Assembly: GCA_030040865.1 (NCBI GenBank)
Contig: JASHSX010000158.1
Span: 1-5,326, forward strand
Length of the DNA: 5,326 nucleotides
Source of the DNA: Thermoplasmata archaeon
Lineage (GTDB): Archaea; Thermoplasmatota; Thermoplasmata; Lutacidiplasmatales; UBA184
Reading direction: 5' to 3'
In this document: positions 1 to 5,326 of the stretch, piece by piece
Layout of the letters: each line of letters begins with the position of its first letter
Numbering within the stretch: position 1 is the stretch's first letter
Notes under the pieces: model-generated
What the model saw: the letters and a program-made list of their open reading frames with translations, nothing else
The model's database searches: none
What the model was told of the DNA's origin: nothing
Translations under genes and position numbers: made by a program

Positions 1-2
1 CG

Positions 3-797
3 TTCCCGCACGTGACGGGTCGTCCCCATGAGGTCGTCCACCACGGCGCCGGATCCGCGGGATACGCGGACGCCTGGACGAGCGCGGGAGGAGTGCCGTC
101 CCTGATCCTCGCCGCCGACCTGCCCGAGCGGGACGGCGACGCGGTCGGCTCCGGCGGCGCCTGCGCGGTGGCGCTGCGGGTCGACCCCGAAGGCTCCGGG
201 CGGGTCCCGGAAGTTCCGGAGACCGCGAACGGTTCGGAGGCCGCCCTGCGCTATCGCCTCGCGTCCGGGGTCGATCCGGACGCCGAGGCTCCCGGGCCAT
301 CCCGGCGGCCCGAGCTCGACCGGCGGGCCGTCGTCGCGCTCGCGGAGACGCCGCTCCACCCGGTCTCCGAGGGGGCCTACATCCCCCGACCCCGATATCT
401 CGAGGGGACGCCCGGACACTGGCGCCTGGTCGCGGCCGTCTGCGCGCACTGCGGAGGCCGGACGTTCCCGGCGGCGCCTTCGTGCGCCCACTGCGGGCGC
501 CACGACGGCCTCACGGCGACCCCCCTCCCGCCAGACGCGGGGGTCGTGCTCGCGTCGACCGTCATCGGGAAGGGAGGCCAGCCGACGGAGTTCGACGCAC
601 AGGTCGGCGCGCTCGGTCCGTACGGAGTCGCGCTCGTCGAGCTCGCTCCGGGCGCGCGGGCGACGTTCATGGTCTCCGATACGGAGACCCCCTCGCTCCC
701 CATCGGCTCGTCCGTGCGGACCGGGATCCGTCGCCTCTATCCGATGGAAGGGGAGTGGCGGTACGGACGCAAGGCGATGCCCGCGATCCCCCGCTAG
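3..797 (+). CDS. HMG-CoA-synthase-like thiolase-fold protein fused to C-terminal DUF35 zinc ribbon/OB-fold (5' end outside window)
   Basis: The frame is open to the left edge (Phe-Pro-His precede the first GTG at 12), so this is the 3' part of a longer gene. Numbering from that GTG, residues about 1-57 look like the end of a thiolase-fold domain: a Gly/Ala-rich turn (GAGSAGYADA), a hydrophobic strand (PSLILAADLP) and a closing strand (GSGGACAVALRV). A variable linker follows (58-115), then SEGAYIPRPRYLEG leads into a zinc ribbon with two CxxC pairs (C144/C147 and C158/C161) and an OB-fold (about 165-250), which is the DUF35 arrangement. In archaea, separate acetoacetyl-CoA thiolase, HMG-CoA synthase and DUF35 proteins form a complex that makes HMG-CoA for the mevalonate pathway; here the synthase-like part and DUF35 appear to be one chain. 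The catalytic Cys and His would lie upstream, so activity cannot be judged. It could instead be an OB-fold/thiolase-like protein acting on another acyl-CoA. The DUF35 call is firm; the HMG-CoA synthase call is moderate. Confidence 0.75.
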   Translation, partial: FPHVTGRPHEVVHHGAGSAGYADAWTSAGGVPSLILAADLPERDGDAVGSGGACAVALRVDPEGSGRVPEVPETANGSEAALRYRLASGVDPDAEAPGPSRRPELDRRAVVALAETPLHPVSEGAYIPRPRYLEGTPGHWRLVAAVCAHCGGRTFPAAPSCAHCGRHDGLTATPLPPDAGVVLASTVIGKGGQPTEFDAQVGALGPYGVALVELAPGARATFMVSDTETPSLPIGSSVRTGIRRLYPMEGEWRYGRKAMPAIPR

Positions 798-2575
798 GGC
801 GCCGGCGTTCCGTCCTTCTTCGCGTCGGGCTCCCACGGGACGCCGAGCCAACCCTCGTACACCCGCCGGGCGATCGGATCGGGGTCGGCGACCGGTCGGA
901 ACGCGTACTTCTCCGGCGGCGGAGGGCCGGTCGTGACGGTCACGCGGCGGAGGTAGCCCCGGCGGAAGATCGCGAGCTCGACGGGCGAGCCGGCCGGGTA
1001 GCGGCCGAGCGCCTTCTCGAACCCGTCGTACCGGACCCGGACCCCGTCGAGGGCCACGATCTCGTCGCCCGGCGTGAGGCCGGCCCGGCGTCCGGGGCCC
1101 CCCGACAGGGCGACGCGGACCCGAGGGACCCCGCCCGAGTCCTCGACGGTGAGCCCCAGGTAGCCGGGGTCGTCGGTGTCGTCATCCGGGGGTTTCGGCT
1201 TGGGCCCGAACGAAAGGCCCGCGTGCCGGCCCACGGCGTCGAAGTCGAGGTCGTCGGAGCCGCTCACGTACCGCGCGAAGAACCCGCCCAGGTCGAGGCC
1301 GGTCGCCCGGTTCGCGACCGACAGGAGCTCGTCCTCCTCGAGTCCCCGCCCCACCGCGCCGTACTCCGTCCAGAGCGTTCGAAGGACGGTCTCCACCGAC
1401 GCCCGGTTCTCCGTCGCGTGCCGGATCTCGAGGTCGAGAGCGAGGGTGACGAGCTCGCCCTTGAGGTAGTAGGAGATCGACCGGTTCGGGGTCTCCTCGT
1501 ACGGCTGGTAGTGGTCGATCCAGGAGAGGAACGAGGCGTCTTCTAGCGAGATCCGCCGGCCGGGGGTCTCGAGGTACCGCTTGATGCCCTTCGCGTAGTG
1601 CTCGAGGTACTGGGCCGGGGTGACGAGACCGGCACGCCGGAGGACGAGGTAGCCGAAGTAGTCCGTCGACCCCTCCATCCACCAGAGCAGGCGGGTGTAC
1701 ACCTCGCGGGTGTAGTCGAACGGCTGGAACGCCTTGGGGAGGATCCGCTTGACGTTGTACAGGTGGAAGTACTCGTGGCTCGTGAGGTCGAGGAACCTCA
1801 GATAGTTCTCCTTCGGGCGGAAGGCGGTCCGCGCGATGACGCATGAGTTCGAGCTAGCGTGCTCGAGGCCGCCGTCGGGACGGTCCGTCAGGTGGTAGAA
1901 GAAGGTGTAGCTCGTGAGCGGGGTCCCGCCGACCAGGTCGATCGCCGACGTGACGATCTTCGCGAGGTCCTCCTCGAGCCGGGCGAGCTCGTAGTTGCCG
2001 CCCTCGCCGCACAGGACGATCCGGTGCGGGATCCCCTTCGGTCGGATCGTCACCACGATCGGCGTGCCGGCGTCGATCGGCTGGTCGACGAGCTCGTCGT
2101 AGTCGCGGGCGCTAAAGCGGCGCGCCGCGCCCTCGACGGGCGCGAGCTCGGTGACCACCGTCCAGTCGGCCGGAACCTTGAGCTCGACCTCGACCGGTTC
2201 GGACCGGTGCCCGTCCGCGTACGGGAGACAGAGGCCGGCGTTGAGGAGCAGGTGCTCCGGAGTGAGGTCGAACCCCTCGGTCACCAGGTCGTGCCCGTAG
2301 ACCGAGTACTCGACGCGGACGCGGGACTCCCCCTGCGTCGAGACCCGCCAGCGGGCCTTGTCGACCCGCGCGACCGGAAGCGGTCGCCCATCCGACGGAC
2401 GGACGGCCTTCAACTCCCCGAACGTGCGCGAGTACGGGAGGATATGGTAAGAGCCCGGGACCCACGCAGGGAGCACGAGGTCGAGGCTCGGCTCCGTGAC
2501 GCCGTCCAGGTCGATCGCGAACTCGCCCCGATGGTCCGACGGTTCCGCCGCCGACGCCACGTAGCGGATCTGCAT
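794..2575 (-). CDS. M61-family metallopeptidase (glycyl aminopeptidase-like) with C-terminal PDZ domain
   Basis: The 593-residue product has the full M61 layout. An N-terminal beta-rich domain (about 1-175, with AWVPGSYHILPYSR at 37-50) is followed by a catalytic domain (about 180-440) and a PDZ domain (about 470-550). Catalytic signatures: GGLEHASS at 235-242; the zinc-binding HExxH as H267-E268-Y-F-H271, followed by NVKRI; E301 in WWMEGSTDYF as the expected third zinc ligand; and YYLKGELVTLALDLEIR from 369. The PDZ domain shows the carboxylate-binding-loop-like YLGL (472-475) and AGLTPGDEIVALDG. M61 enzymes are zinc peptidases, some removing N-terminal glycine; the PDZ presumably binds substrate termini. 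No signal peptide or membrane helix is visible, so it is probably cytoplasmic. The ATG at 2575 has no clear Shine-Dalgarno and lies 13 nt after the stop of the coiled-coil gene, suggesting translational coupling. An acidic linker (PPDDDTDDP, 462-470) separates peptidase and PDZ. The gene looks intact; the physiological substrate is unknown. Confidence 0.95.
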   Translation of the reverse strand: MQIRYVASAAEPSDHRGEFAIDLDGVTEPSLDLVLPAWVPGSYHILPYSRTFGELKAVRPSDGRPLPVARVDKARWRVSTQGESRVRVEYSVYGHDLVTEGFDLTPEHLLLNAGLCLPYADGHRSEPVEVELKVPADWTVVTELAPVEGAARRFSARDYDELVDQPIDAGTPIVVTIRPKGIPHRIVLCGEGGNYELARLEEDLAKIVTSAIDLVGGTPLTSYTFFYHLTDRPDGGLEHASSNSCVIARTAFRPKENYLRFLDLTSHEYFHLYNVKRILPKAFQPFDYTREVYTRLLWWMEGSTDYFGYLVLRRAGLVTPAQYLEHYAKGIKRYLETPGRRISLEDASFLSWIDHYQPYEETPNRSISYYLKGELVTLALDLEIRHATENRASVETVLRTLWTEYGAVGRGLEEDELLSVANRATGLDLGGFFARYVSGSDDLDFDAVGRHAGLSFGPKPKPPDDDTDDPGYLGLTVEDSGGVPRVRVALSGGPGRRAGLTPGDEIVALDGVRVRYDGFEKALGRYPAGSPVELAIFRRGYLRRVTVTTGPPPPEKYAFRPVADPDPIARRVYEGWLGVPWEPDAKKDGTPAP

Positions 2576-2588
2576 CCGAGGGGGCCGA

Positions 2589-2807
2589 TCAGGCGAAGCC
2601 GGGGAGGTCGCGTTCGCTCGAGGGCTTCTCCTTCCCCTTGTACGGCTCGGCGGCGATCCCGAGGTGCGTCGCGAGGGTGCGGAAGGTGGTGACCAGCTGA
2701 TCGATCGCGCGGGCCATCTCGCGCTGTTCGGTCCTCAGCTCCTTCAGCTCCTCGCGCACGAGGCGCAGTTCGATCTCCCAGCGATCCGCGCCGGCCGACG
2801 TTGCCAT
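2589..2807 (-). CDS. Small coiled-coil protein, 72 residues, function unknown
   Basis: This short gene sits just upstream of the M61 peptidase gene on the same strand. Its ATG at 2807 follows GAGGG with a 7-nt spacer, a good Shine-Dalgarno. Residues about 9-50 form one predicted amphipathic helix with a regular heptad pattern: L14, L21, Q28, I35, F42, L49 at 'a' and V17, L24, M31, L38, L45 at 'd'. Only Q28 is polar in the core, typical of a parallel dimer or trimer. The helix surface is rich in Glu and Arg. The tail (about 54-72, Lys/Glu/Ser/Pro) is probably disordered and ends in DLPGFA. There are no cysteines, no membrane segment and no enzymatic motif. I do not recognise the family. It could be an oligomerisation partner or adaptor for a neighbouring product; one testable idea is that its exposed C-terminus is a ligand for the PDZ domain next door. 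Reality as a gene is supported by the RBS, the heptad register and the tight spacing. Confidence 0.8.
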   Translation of the reverse strand: MATSAGADRWEIELRLVREELKELRTEQREMARAIDQLVTTFRTLATHLGIAAEPYKGKEKPSSERDLPGFA

Positions 2808-2814
2808 CGAGATT

Positions 2815-2819
2815 CCCTC
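2815..2819 (-). promoter_or_regulatory. Ribosome binding site of the coiled-coil gene
   Basis: On the minus strand GAGGG stands 7 nt before ATG 2807. It sets the start of this short gene and is clearer than anything before the two other minus-strand genes. Confidence 0.65.
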
Positions 2820-2840
2820 GATCGGGGGAGGGGTCGACCG

Positions 2841-2847
2841 TACATAG
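2841..2847 (-). promoter_or_regulatory. Possible TATA box for the coiled-coil/M61 pair
   Basis: On the minus strand CTATGTA is centred 37 nt before ATG 2807, in the 66-nt gap after the unknown gene. Archaeal spacing would give a start near 2817-2820 and a very short leader beginning at the GAGGG. It shares the hexamer TATGTA with the candidate before the tes-like gene. If real, this pair can be transcribed independently of the gene upstream. Confidence 0.3.
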
Positions 2848-2873
2848 GCGGTTCGCCGGCGGACGCGCCGGTT

Positions 2874-3485
2874 CTAGGTACGGGTACCGGAAGGTCCGAA
2901 CGGAGAGTCGGAGGTACCCCGATCCTCGAACGGGACCCATTTCCGCTGCTGGGCCGAGTAGTCGACCCGCTGGAGCTCGACCAGGAAGCTCTTCAGCAGC
3001 TCGCCGGGGGCCGGTCGTACGGAGATCGAATAGACGTAGATCCCGAAGCCCATGAACTCCGTGACCCGGCGGAGCACCTCGGGAAGCTCTTCCCGGGGCA
3101 CGGTGACCCGGATCGGCGTCTCTCCGAGCAGGGTCGCGAACTCGTCGACGTCGAACGGCCGTTCCAACGCGATGAGGGAACCTGGCTTCGACGGGGGGGT
3201 GGTCGGCGGGGTCCCCGAGGGCGAGCCGGGGGCCGGGGGTGCCGCGGCGGGGGATGTTCGACCGGAGGGAGCGGCCTCGGATACGGCGGGGCGCGCGGGG
3301 GGTCCCCGGACGGTCAGCGCCGGGTCCTTGGGAGGGTAGCGTTCGAGCACGGGCGAGCCTTCCCGACCGACGAATCCCGCGGTCGGTCGGGCCCGGGAAC
3401 GCCGTGCCGAGCGCCGCGACGGGGGCGGGCGTCGGGCGCCGGAGCGCTTGCGGGCCATCGCCCGGGCCGAGGCGTCCGCGGCCAT
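2874..3485 (-). CDS. Uncharacterised protein with basic N-terminus, Pro/Ala-rich linker and C-terminal alpha/beta domain
   Basis: I do not recognise this 203-residue protein. From the ATG at 3485 it has three parts. Residues 1-35 are strongly basic (ARKRSGARRPPPSRRSARRS), like a nucleic-acid- or membrane-binding tail. Residues about 36-103 are low-complexity Pro/Ala/Ser/Thr/Gly and probably disordered. Residues about 104-187 look folded, with alternating strand- and helix-like stretches (RPFDVDEFATLLGE, TPIRVTVPREELPEVLRRVTEF, GFGIYVYSISVRP, LLKSFLVELQRVDY), then a short polar tail. There are no cysteines, transmembrane helices or catalytic motifs. The start is uncertain: an in-frame GTG at 3566 would add 27 residues and begin inside an inverted repeat, and ATG at 3458 is also possible; none has a good Shine-Dalgarno. 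I chose 3485 as the first ATG. The gene is divergent from the tes-like gene, shares its promoter region, and ends 66 nt before the coiled-coil gene. The folded C-terminal part makes a real gene likely. Confidence 0.7.
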   Translation of the reverse strand: MAADASARAMARKRSGARRPPPSRRSARRSRARPTAGFVGREGSPVLERYPPKDPALTVRGPPARPAVSEAAPSGRTSPAAAPPAPGSPSGTPPTTPPSKPGSLIALERPFDVDEFATLLGETPIRVTVPREELPEVLRRVTEFMGFGIYVYSISVRPAPGELLKSFLVELQRVDYSAQQRKWVPFEDRGTSDSPFGPSGTRT

Positions 3486-3557
3486 AAGCTCTGGGCCGGC
3501 GGGGCGGCCCCGGGCGGGTCTGCCGGCGGTTCCCGGCGGAGTTTGTAGCGACCGCCA

Positions 3558-3578
3558 CCGTGACACTCTACGTCACGG
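3558..3578. repeat. Perfect 7-bp inverted repeat, possible operator
   Basis: CCGTGAC (3558-3564) and GTCACGG (3572-3578) are perfect reverse complements separated by 7 bp, so the arm centres are 14 bp apart. The repeat lies between the divergent genes, about 40 bp upstream of the candidate tes TATA box, and overlaps the alternative GTG start (3566) of the minus-strand gene. It could bind a dimeric regulator; no regulator family can be named. Confidence 0.4.
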
Positions 3579-3590
3579 ATACCGACTTTT

Positions 3591-3604
3591 GTCGCGTCCG
3601 CGAC
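3591..3604. repeat. Perfect 6-bp inverted repeat, possible operator
   Basis: GTCGCG (3591-3596) and CGCGAC (3599-3604) are perfect reverse complements with a 2-bp spacer. The repeat is about 10 bp upstream of the candidate TATA box of the tes-like gene, where archaeal BRE or activator contacts fall. Its pure G/C core makes chance occurrence in this genome fairly likely. Confidence 0.3.
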
Positions 3605-3614
3605 GACAGATGGA

Positions 3615-3621
3615 TTATGTA
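3615..3621 (+). promoter_or_regulatory. Possible TATA box for the tes-like gene
   Basis: TTATGTA lies in one of the few AT-rich spots of the intergenic region, about 70 nt before the start codon. With archaeal spacing, transcription would begin near 3641-3646, giving a leader of about 40-45 nt that contains the hairpin and the Shine-Dalgarno. The match is imperfect and the call rests on position and composition only. Confidence 0.35.
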
Positions 3622-3644
3622 GGGCGTGGTGGGTGGGCCAGCTA

Positions 3645-3666
3645 GGCCCGACGCGAAGCGCGGGCC
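3645..3666 (+). promoter_or_regulatory. Hairpin in the leader of the tes-like gene
   Basis: GGCCCG (3645-3650) pairs with CGGGCC (3661-3666). Inside, CGC (3652-3654) pairs with GCG (3658-3660) around a GAA loop, leaving A3651 bulged. The result is a nine-pair, all-G/C stem-loop that ends 5 nt before the AAGGAG. The 5' arm could instead pair with GGGCC at 3635-3639. It could tune ribosome access or mRNA stability; there is no T-run, so it is not a typical terminator. Confidence 0.4.
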
Positions 3667-3671
3667 GACCG

Positions 3672-3677
3672 AAGGAG
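3672..3677 (+). promoter_or_regulatory. Ribosome binding site of the tes-like gene
   Basis: AAGGAG lies 9 nt before ATG 3687 and is a strong Shine-Dalgarno. It supports this ATG over the in-frame ATG at 3702 (residue 6). It begins only 6 nt after the base of the leader hairpin at 3645-3666. Confidence 0.75.
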
Positions 3678-3686
3678 TCAACGAAC

Positions 3687-5326
3687 ATGCCGGCGCGTGT
3701 CATGAAGGAGTTCCAGGCCCCCCGCGGTCTTCCGAGGAAGACGGCCTCCGTCTGCCCCGAATGCATCAAGGTCATCCCGGCGATCGTCCGGGAGAAGGAC
3801 GGCCGGGTCATCATGGAGAAGACCTGCCGCGCCCACGGCTACTTCTGGGACATCATCTCCAACGACGTCGACTTCTACCTCCGGATGGAGGTGTACGCCC
3901 ACGACGGGGTGGGGTACGAGAACCCCTACTACGACAAGTTCCGCGGCTGCCCGACGACCTGCGGGATGTGCAGCCACCACAAGTCCCACACGGGGCTCGC
4001 CCTGGTGGACCTCACCAACCGGTGCAATCTCAAGTGCCCGGTCTGTTTCGCGAACGCCAACGCCGCCGGCTACGTCTTCGAGCCGACCCGCGAGCAGATC
4101 CAGTTCATGCTGAAGAGCCTCCGGGAGCAGAAGCCGGTCGGAACCGTCGCCGTCCAGTTCTCGGGCGGGGAGCCGACCCTTTCGCCGCTGTTCCTGGACG
4201 CGGTCTCCATGGCCCGGGACCTGGGTTTCAAGCAGGTCCAGGTCGCCACGAACGGGATCCGGGTCGCGAACGAGCCCGGGTTCGCCCAGGCGTGCCGCGA
4301 CTCGGGGCTCCACACGCTCTACCTCCAGTTCGACGGGCTCGACGACGAGATCTACCGGAAGGTCCGGGGCGTCCCCCTGCTCAAGGTGAAGCAGAAGGCG
4401 ATCCAGGCCGCCCGGGAGACCCACTCGCCCGCGAGCGAGCTCGCGGCGGGCAAGCCGGACAAGCCGCTCAGCGTCGTGCTCGTGCCGACCCTGGTCGGCG
4501 GGTTCAACGAGAAGGAGATCTGGCCGACCGTCAAGTTCGCGATCGACAACATCGACGTCGTCCGCGGCGTCAACTTCCAGCCGGTCGCGCTCACGGCCCG
4601 TATCCCCGACAAGGACCGTTTCCAGATGCGGTTCACCCAGTCGGACCTAGTGCGGATCCTCTGCACGGAGGGACCGTTCGAGAAGGCCGACTTCTTCCCC
4701 GTCCCGTCGGTCGCGCCGATCTCGGAGCTGGTGTCGATCATCCACGGCGAGGAGAAGATGACCCTCACGACGCACCCCGGGTGCGGCTGCGCCACCTTCG
4801 CGTTCGTCTCCAAGGACGGGCAGAAGATCACGCCGCTGCCGCGGTTCATGGACGTCGACGGCTTCTTCGAGAACGTCGAGTCGATGATCGAGAAGTACCG
4901 GGACGCGCGGTTCGCGCGGGTGCGCACGGCGGTCGCCGGCGCCCGACTCCTCCACGACGTCGCGAAGTACTTCGACTTCTCGCACGCGCCGGAAGGCCTC
5001 AACGAGAAGAACTGCGTCAAGGTGATCGCCGGGATCTTCACCGAGGGCAACAAGGAGGCGCTCGCGAAGTTCACCTGGCGGACGCTCTACATCGGGAACA
5101 TGCACTTCCAGGACGCCTACGACTACGATATCCAGCGCCTGATGCGCTGCGATATCCACTACGCGGTCCCCGACGGACGGATCATCCCGTTCTGCTCGTA
5201 CAACTCGGGCCCGATCTACCGGACGGAGGTCGAGAAGAAGTTCTCGATCCCGATCCCCGACTGGCAGGCCGCGAAGAAGCAGGCGGGGACGCCGCTCAAG
5301 ACCATCGAGACGATGGGCGTCAACGG
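3687..5326 (+). CDS. tes: Radical SAM protein of the MJ0619 family, probable tetraether lipid synthase (3' end outside window)
   Basis: The frame is open from ATG 3687 to the window edge (546 codons, no stop). An N-terminal metal-site module has C23-x2-C26 and C47-x2-H50. A first CX3CX2C motif is C88/C92/C95 (GCPTTCGMC), and a second, C113/C117/C120 (NRCNLKCPVCFA), is the canonical radical SAM 4Fe-4S site. FSGGEPTLSP (158-167) is the SAM-binding GGEP motif, and VATNG and QFDG are further core strands. The C-terminal region has more cysteines (C366, C368, C488, C503), fitting auxiliary clusters. This matches Methanocaldococcus MJ0619, characterised as Tes: three 4Fe-4S clusters plus a rubredoxin-like iron, joining the phytanyl ends of two archaeal diether lipids through sp3 carbon-carbon bonds to make GDGT. 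MJ0619 was earlier linked to methanopterin methylation, so a paralogue with another substrate remains possible. The start is fixed by AAGGAG 9 nt upstream. A charged segment at 246-260 (SPASELAAGKPDKP) looks like a surface-loop insertion. The family call is very firm; the exact substrate is less so. Confidence 0.9.
   Translation, partial: MPARVMKEFQAPRGLPRKTASVCPECIKVIPAIVREKDGRVIMEKTCRAHGYFWDIISNDVDFYLRMEVYAHDGVGYENPYYDKFRGCPTTCGMCSHHKSHTGLALVDLTNRCNLKCPVCFANANAAGYVFEPTREQIQFMLKSLREQKPVGTVAVQFSGGEPTLSPLFLDAVSMARDLGFKQVQVATNGIRVANEPGFAQACRDSGLHTLYLQFDGLDDEIYRKVRGVPLLKVKQKAIQAARETHSPASELAAGKPDKPLSVVLVPTLVGGFNEKEIWPTVKFAIDNIDVVRGVNFQPVALTARIPDKDRFQMRFTQSDLVRILCTEGPFEKADFFPVPSVAPISELVSIIHGEEKMTLTTHPGCGCATFAFVSKDGQKITPLPRFMDVDGFFENVESMIEKYRDARFARVRTAVAGARLLHDVAKYFDFSHAPEGLNEKNCVKVIAGIFTEGNKEALAKFTWRTLYIGNMHFQDAYDYDIQRLMRCDIHYAVPDGRIIPFCSYNSGPIYRTEVEKKFSIPIPDWQAAKKQAGTPLKTIETMGVN

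Noticed and set aside
12..14. GTG as the true start of the DUF35 fusion gene
   Set aside because: The frame is open further upstream, no Shine-Dalgarno is present, and the first residues are already inside a thiolase-like fold.
482..1546. Long plus-strand open frame across the end of the fusion gene and antisense to the M61 peptidase
   Set aside because: Its product is Arg/Asp/Val-rich with no recognisable fold, and it overlaps two clearly real genes. It is an artefact of high GC codon use.
1859..2692. Plus-strand open frame of 277 codons antisense to the M61 N-terminal region
   Set aside because: Highly charged, low-information composition, no RBS or domain, and fully opposite a gene with intact catalytic motifs.
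2410..3558. Minus-strand frame of 382 codons spanning three genes
   Set aside because: It overlaps the coiled-coil gene, the unknown gene and the M61 start in another frame, and its Arg/Pro/Gly-rich translation shows no structure.
3448..3645. Small plus-strand frame in the divergent intergenic region
   Set aside because: No ribosome binding site; it covers the inverted repeats and part of the minus-strand gene, with a random-looking product.
3620..3686. tRNA or small RNA gene suggested by clustered G/C stems
   Set aside because: No cloverleaf, T-loop consensus or 3' acceptor pairing can be built; a leader hairpin explains the stems better.
3678..5159. Minus-strand open frames antisense to the tes-like gene
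   Set aside because: They lie opposite a gene with firm family motifs throughout and show no recognisable domains.

Overview
The window is very GC-rich, with G or C at nearly all third codon positions, and reads as a compact archaeal chromosome segment. The strongest taxonomic clue is an MJ0619-type radical SAM protein, the family of the tetraether lipid synthase Tes. A thiolase-fold protein fused to a DUF35 zinc-ribbon/OB-fold and a PDZ-containing M61 peptidase fit the same picture. I infer a high-GC Thermoplasmatota-like archaeon of soil, sediment or groundwater type; the lineage is a guess from gene content and base composition. No plasmid, phage, insertion sequence, CRISPR, tRNA or rRNA signal was seen.

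Layout, left to right. (1) Positions 3-797, plus strand: 3' end of an HMG-CoA-synthase-like/DUF35 fusion gene, cut by the window edge. (2) It converges on an M61-family metallopeptidase gene with a C-terminal PDZ domain (794-2575, minus); the two stop codons share the palindrome CTAG. (3) Upstream of the peptidase on the minus strand is a 72-residue coiled-coil protein (2589-2807), only 13 nt from the peptidase start, and then a protein of unknown function with a basic, Pro/Ala-rich N-terminal half (2874 to about 3485). These three may form one transcription unit. (4) A divergent intergenic region of about 200 bp (3486-3686) carries two perfect inverted repeats, a TATA-like element and a hairpin just before a good ribosome binding site. 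(5) The tes-like gene (3687 to beyond 5326, plus) runs off the window.

Functional reading: the two outer genes both point to archaeal membrane lipids. The left one resembles the enzyme that commits acetyl-CoA units to the mevalonate pathway, and the right one resembles the enzyme that joins isoprenoid chains into membrane-spanning tetraethers. This link is inferred from family identity and closeness, not from a shared operon. The central minus-strand cluster has no obvious lipid role and is the least explained part. No clearly new defence or mobile system is visible. The best candidates for novelty are the unknown-protein/coiled-coil/PDZ-peptidase cluster and the regulatory structure of the divergent intergenic region.
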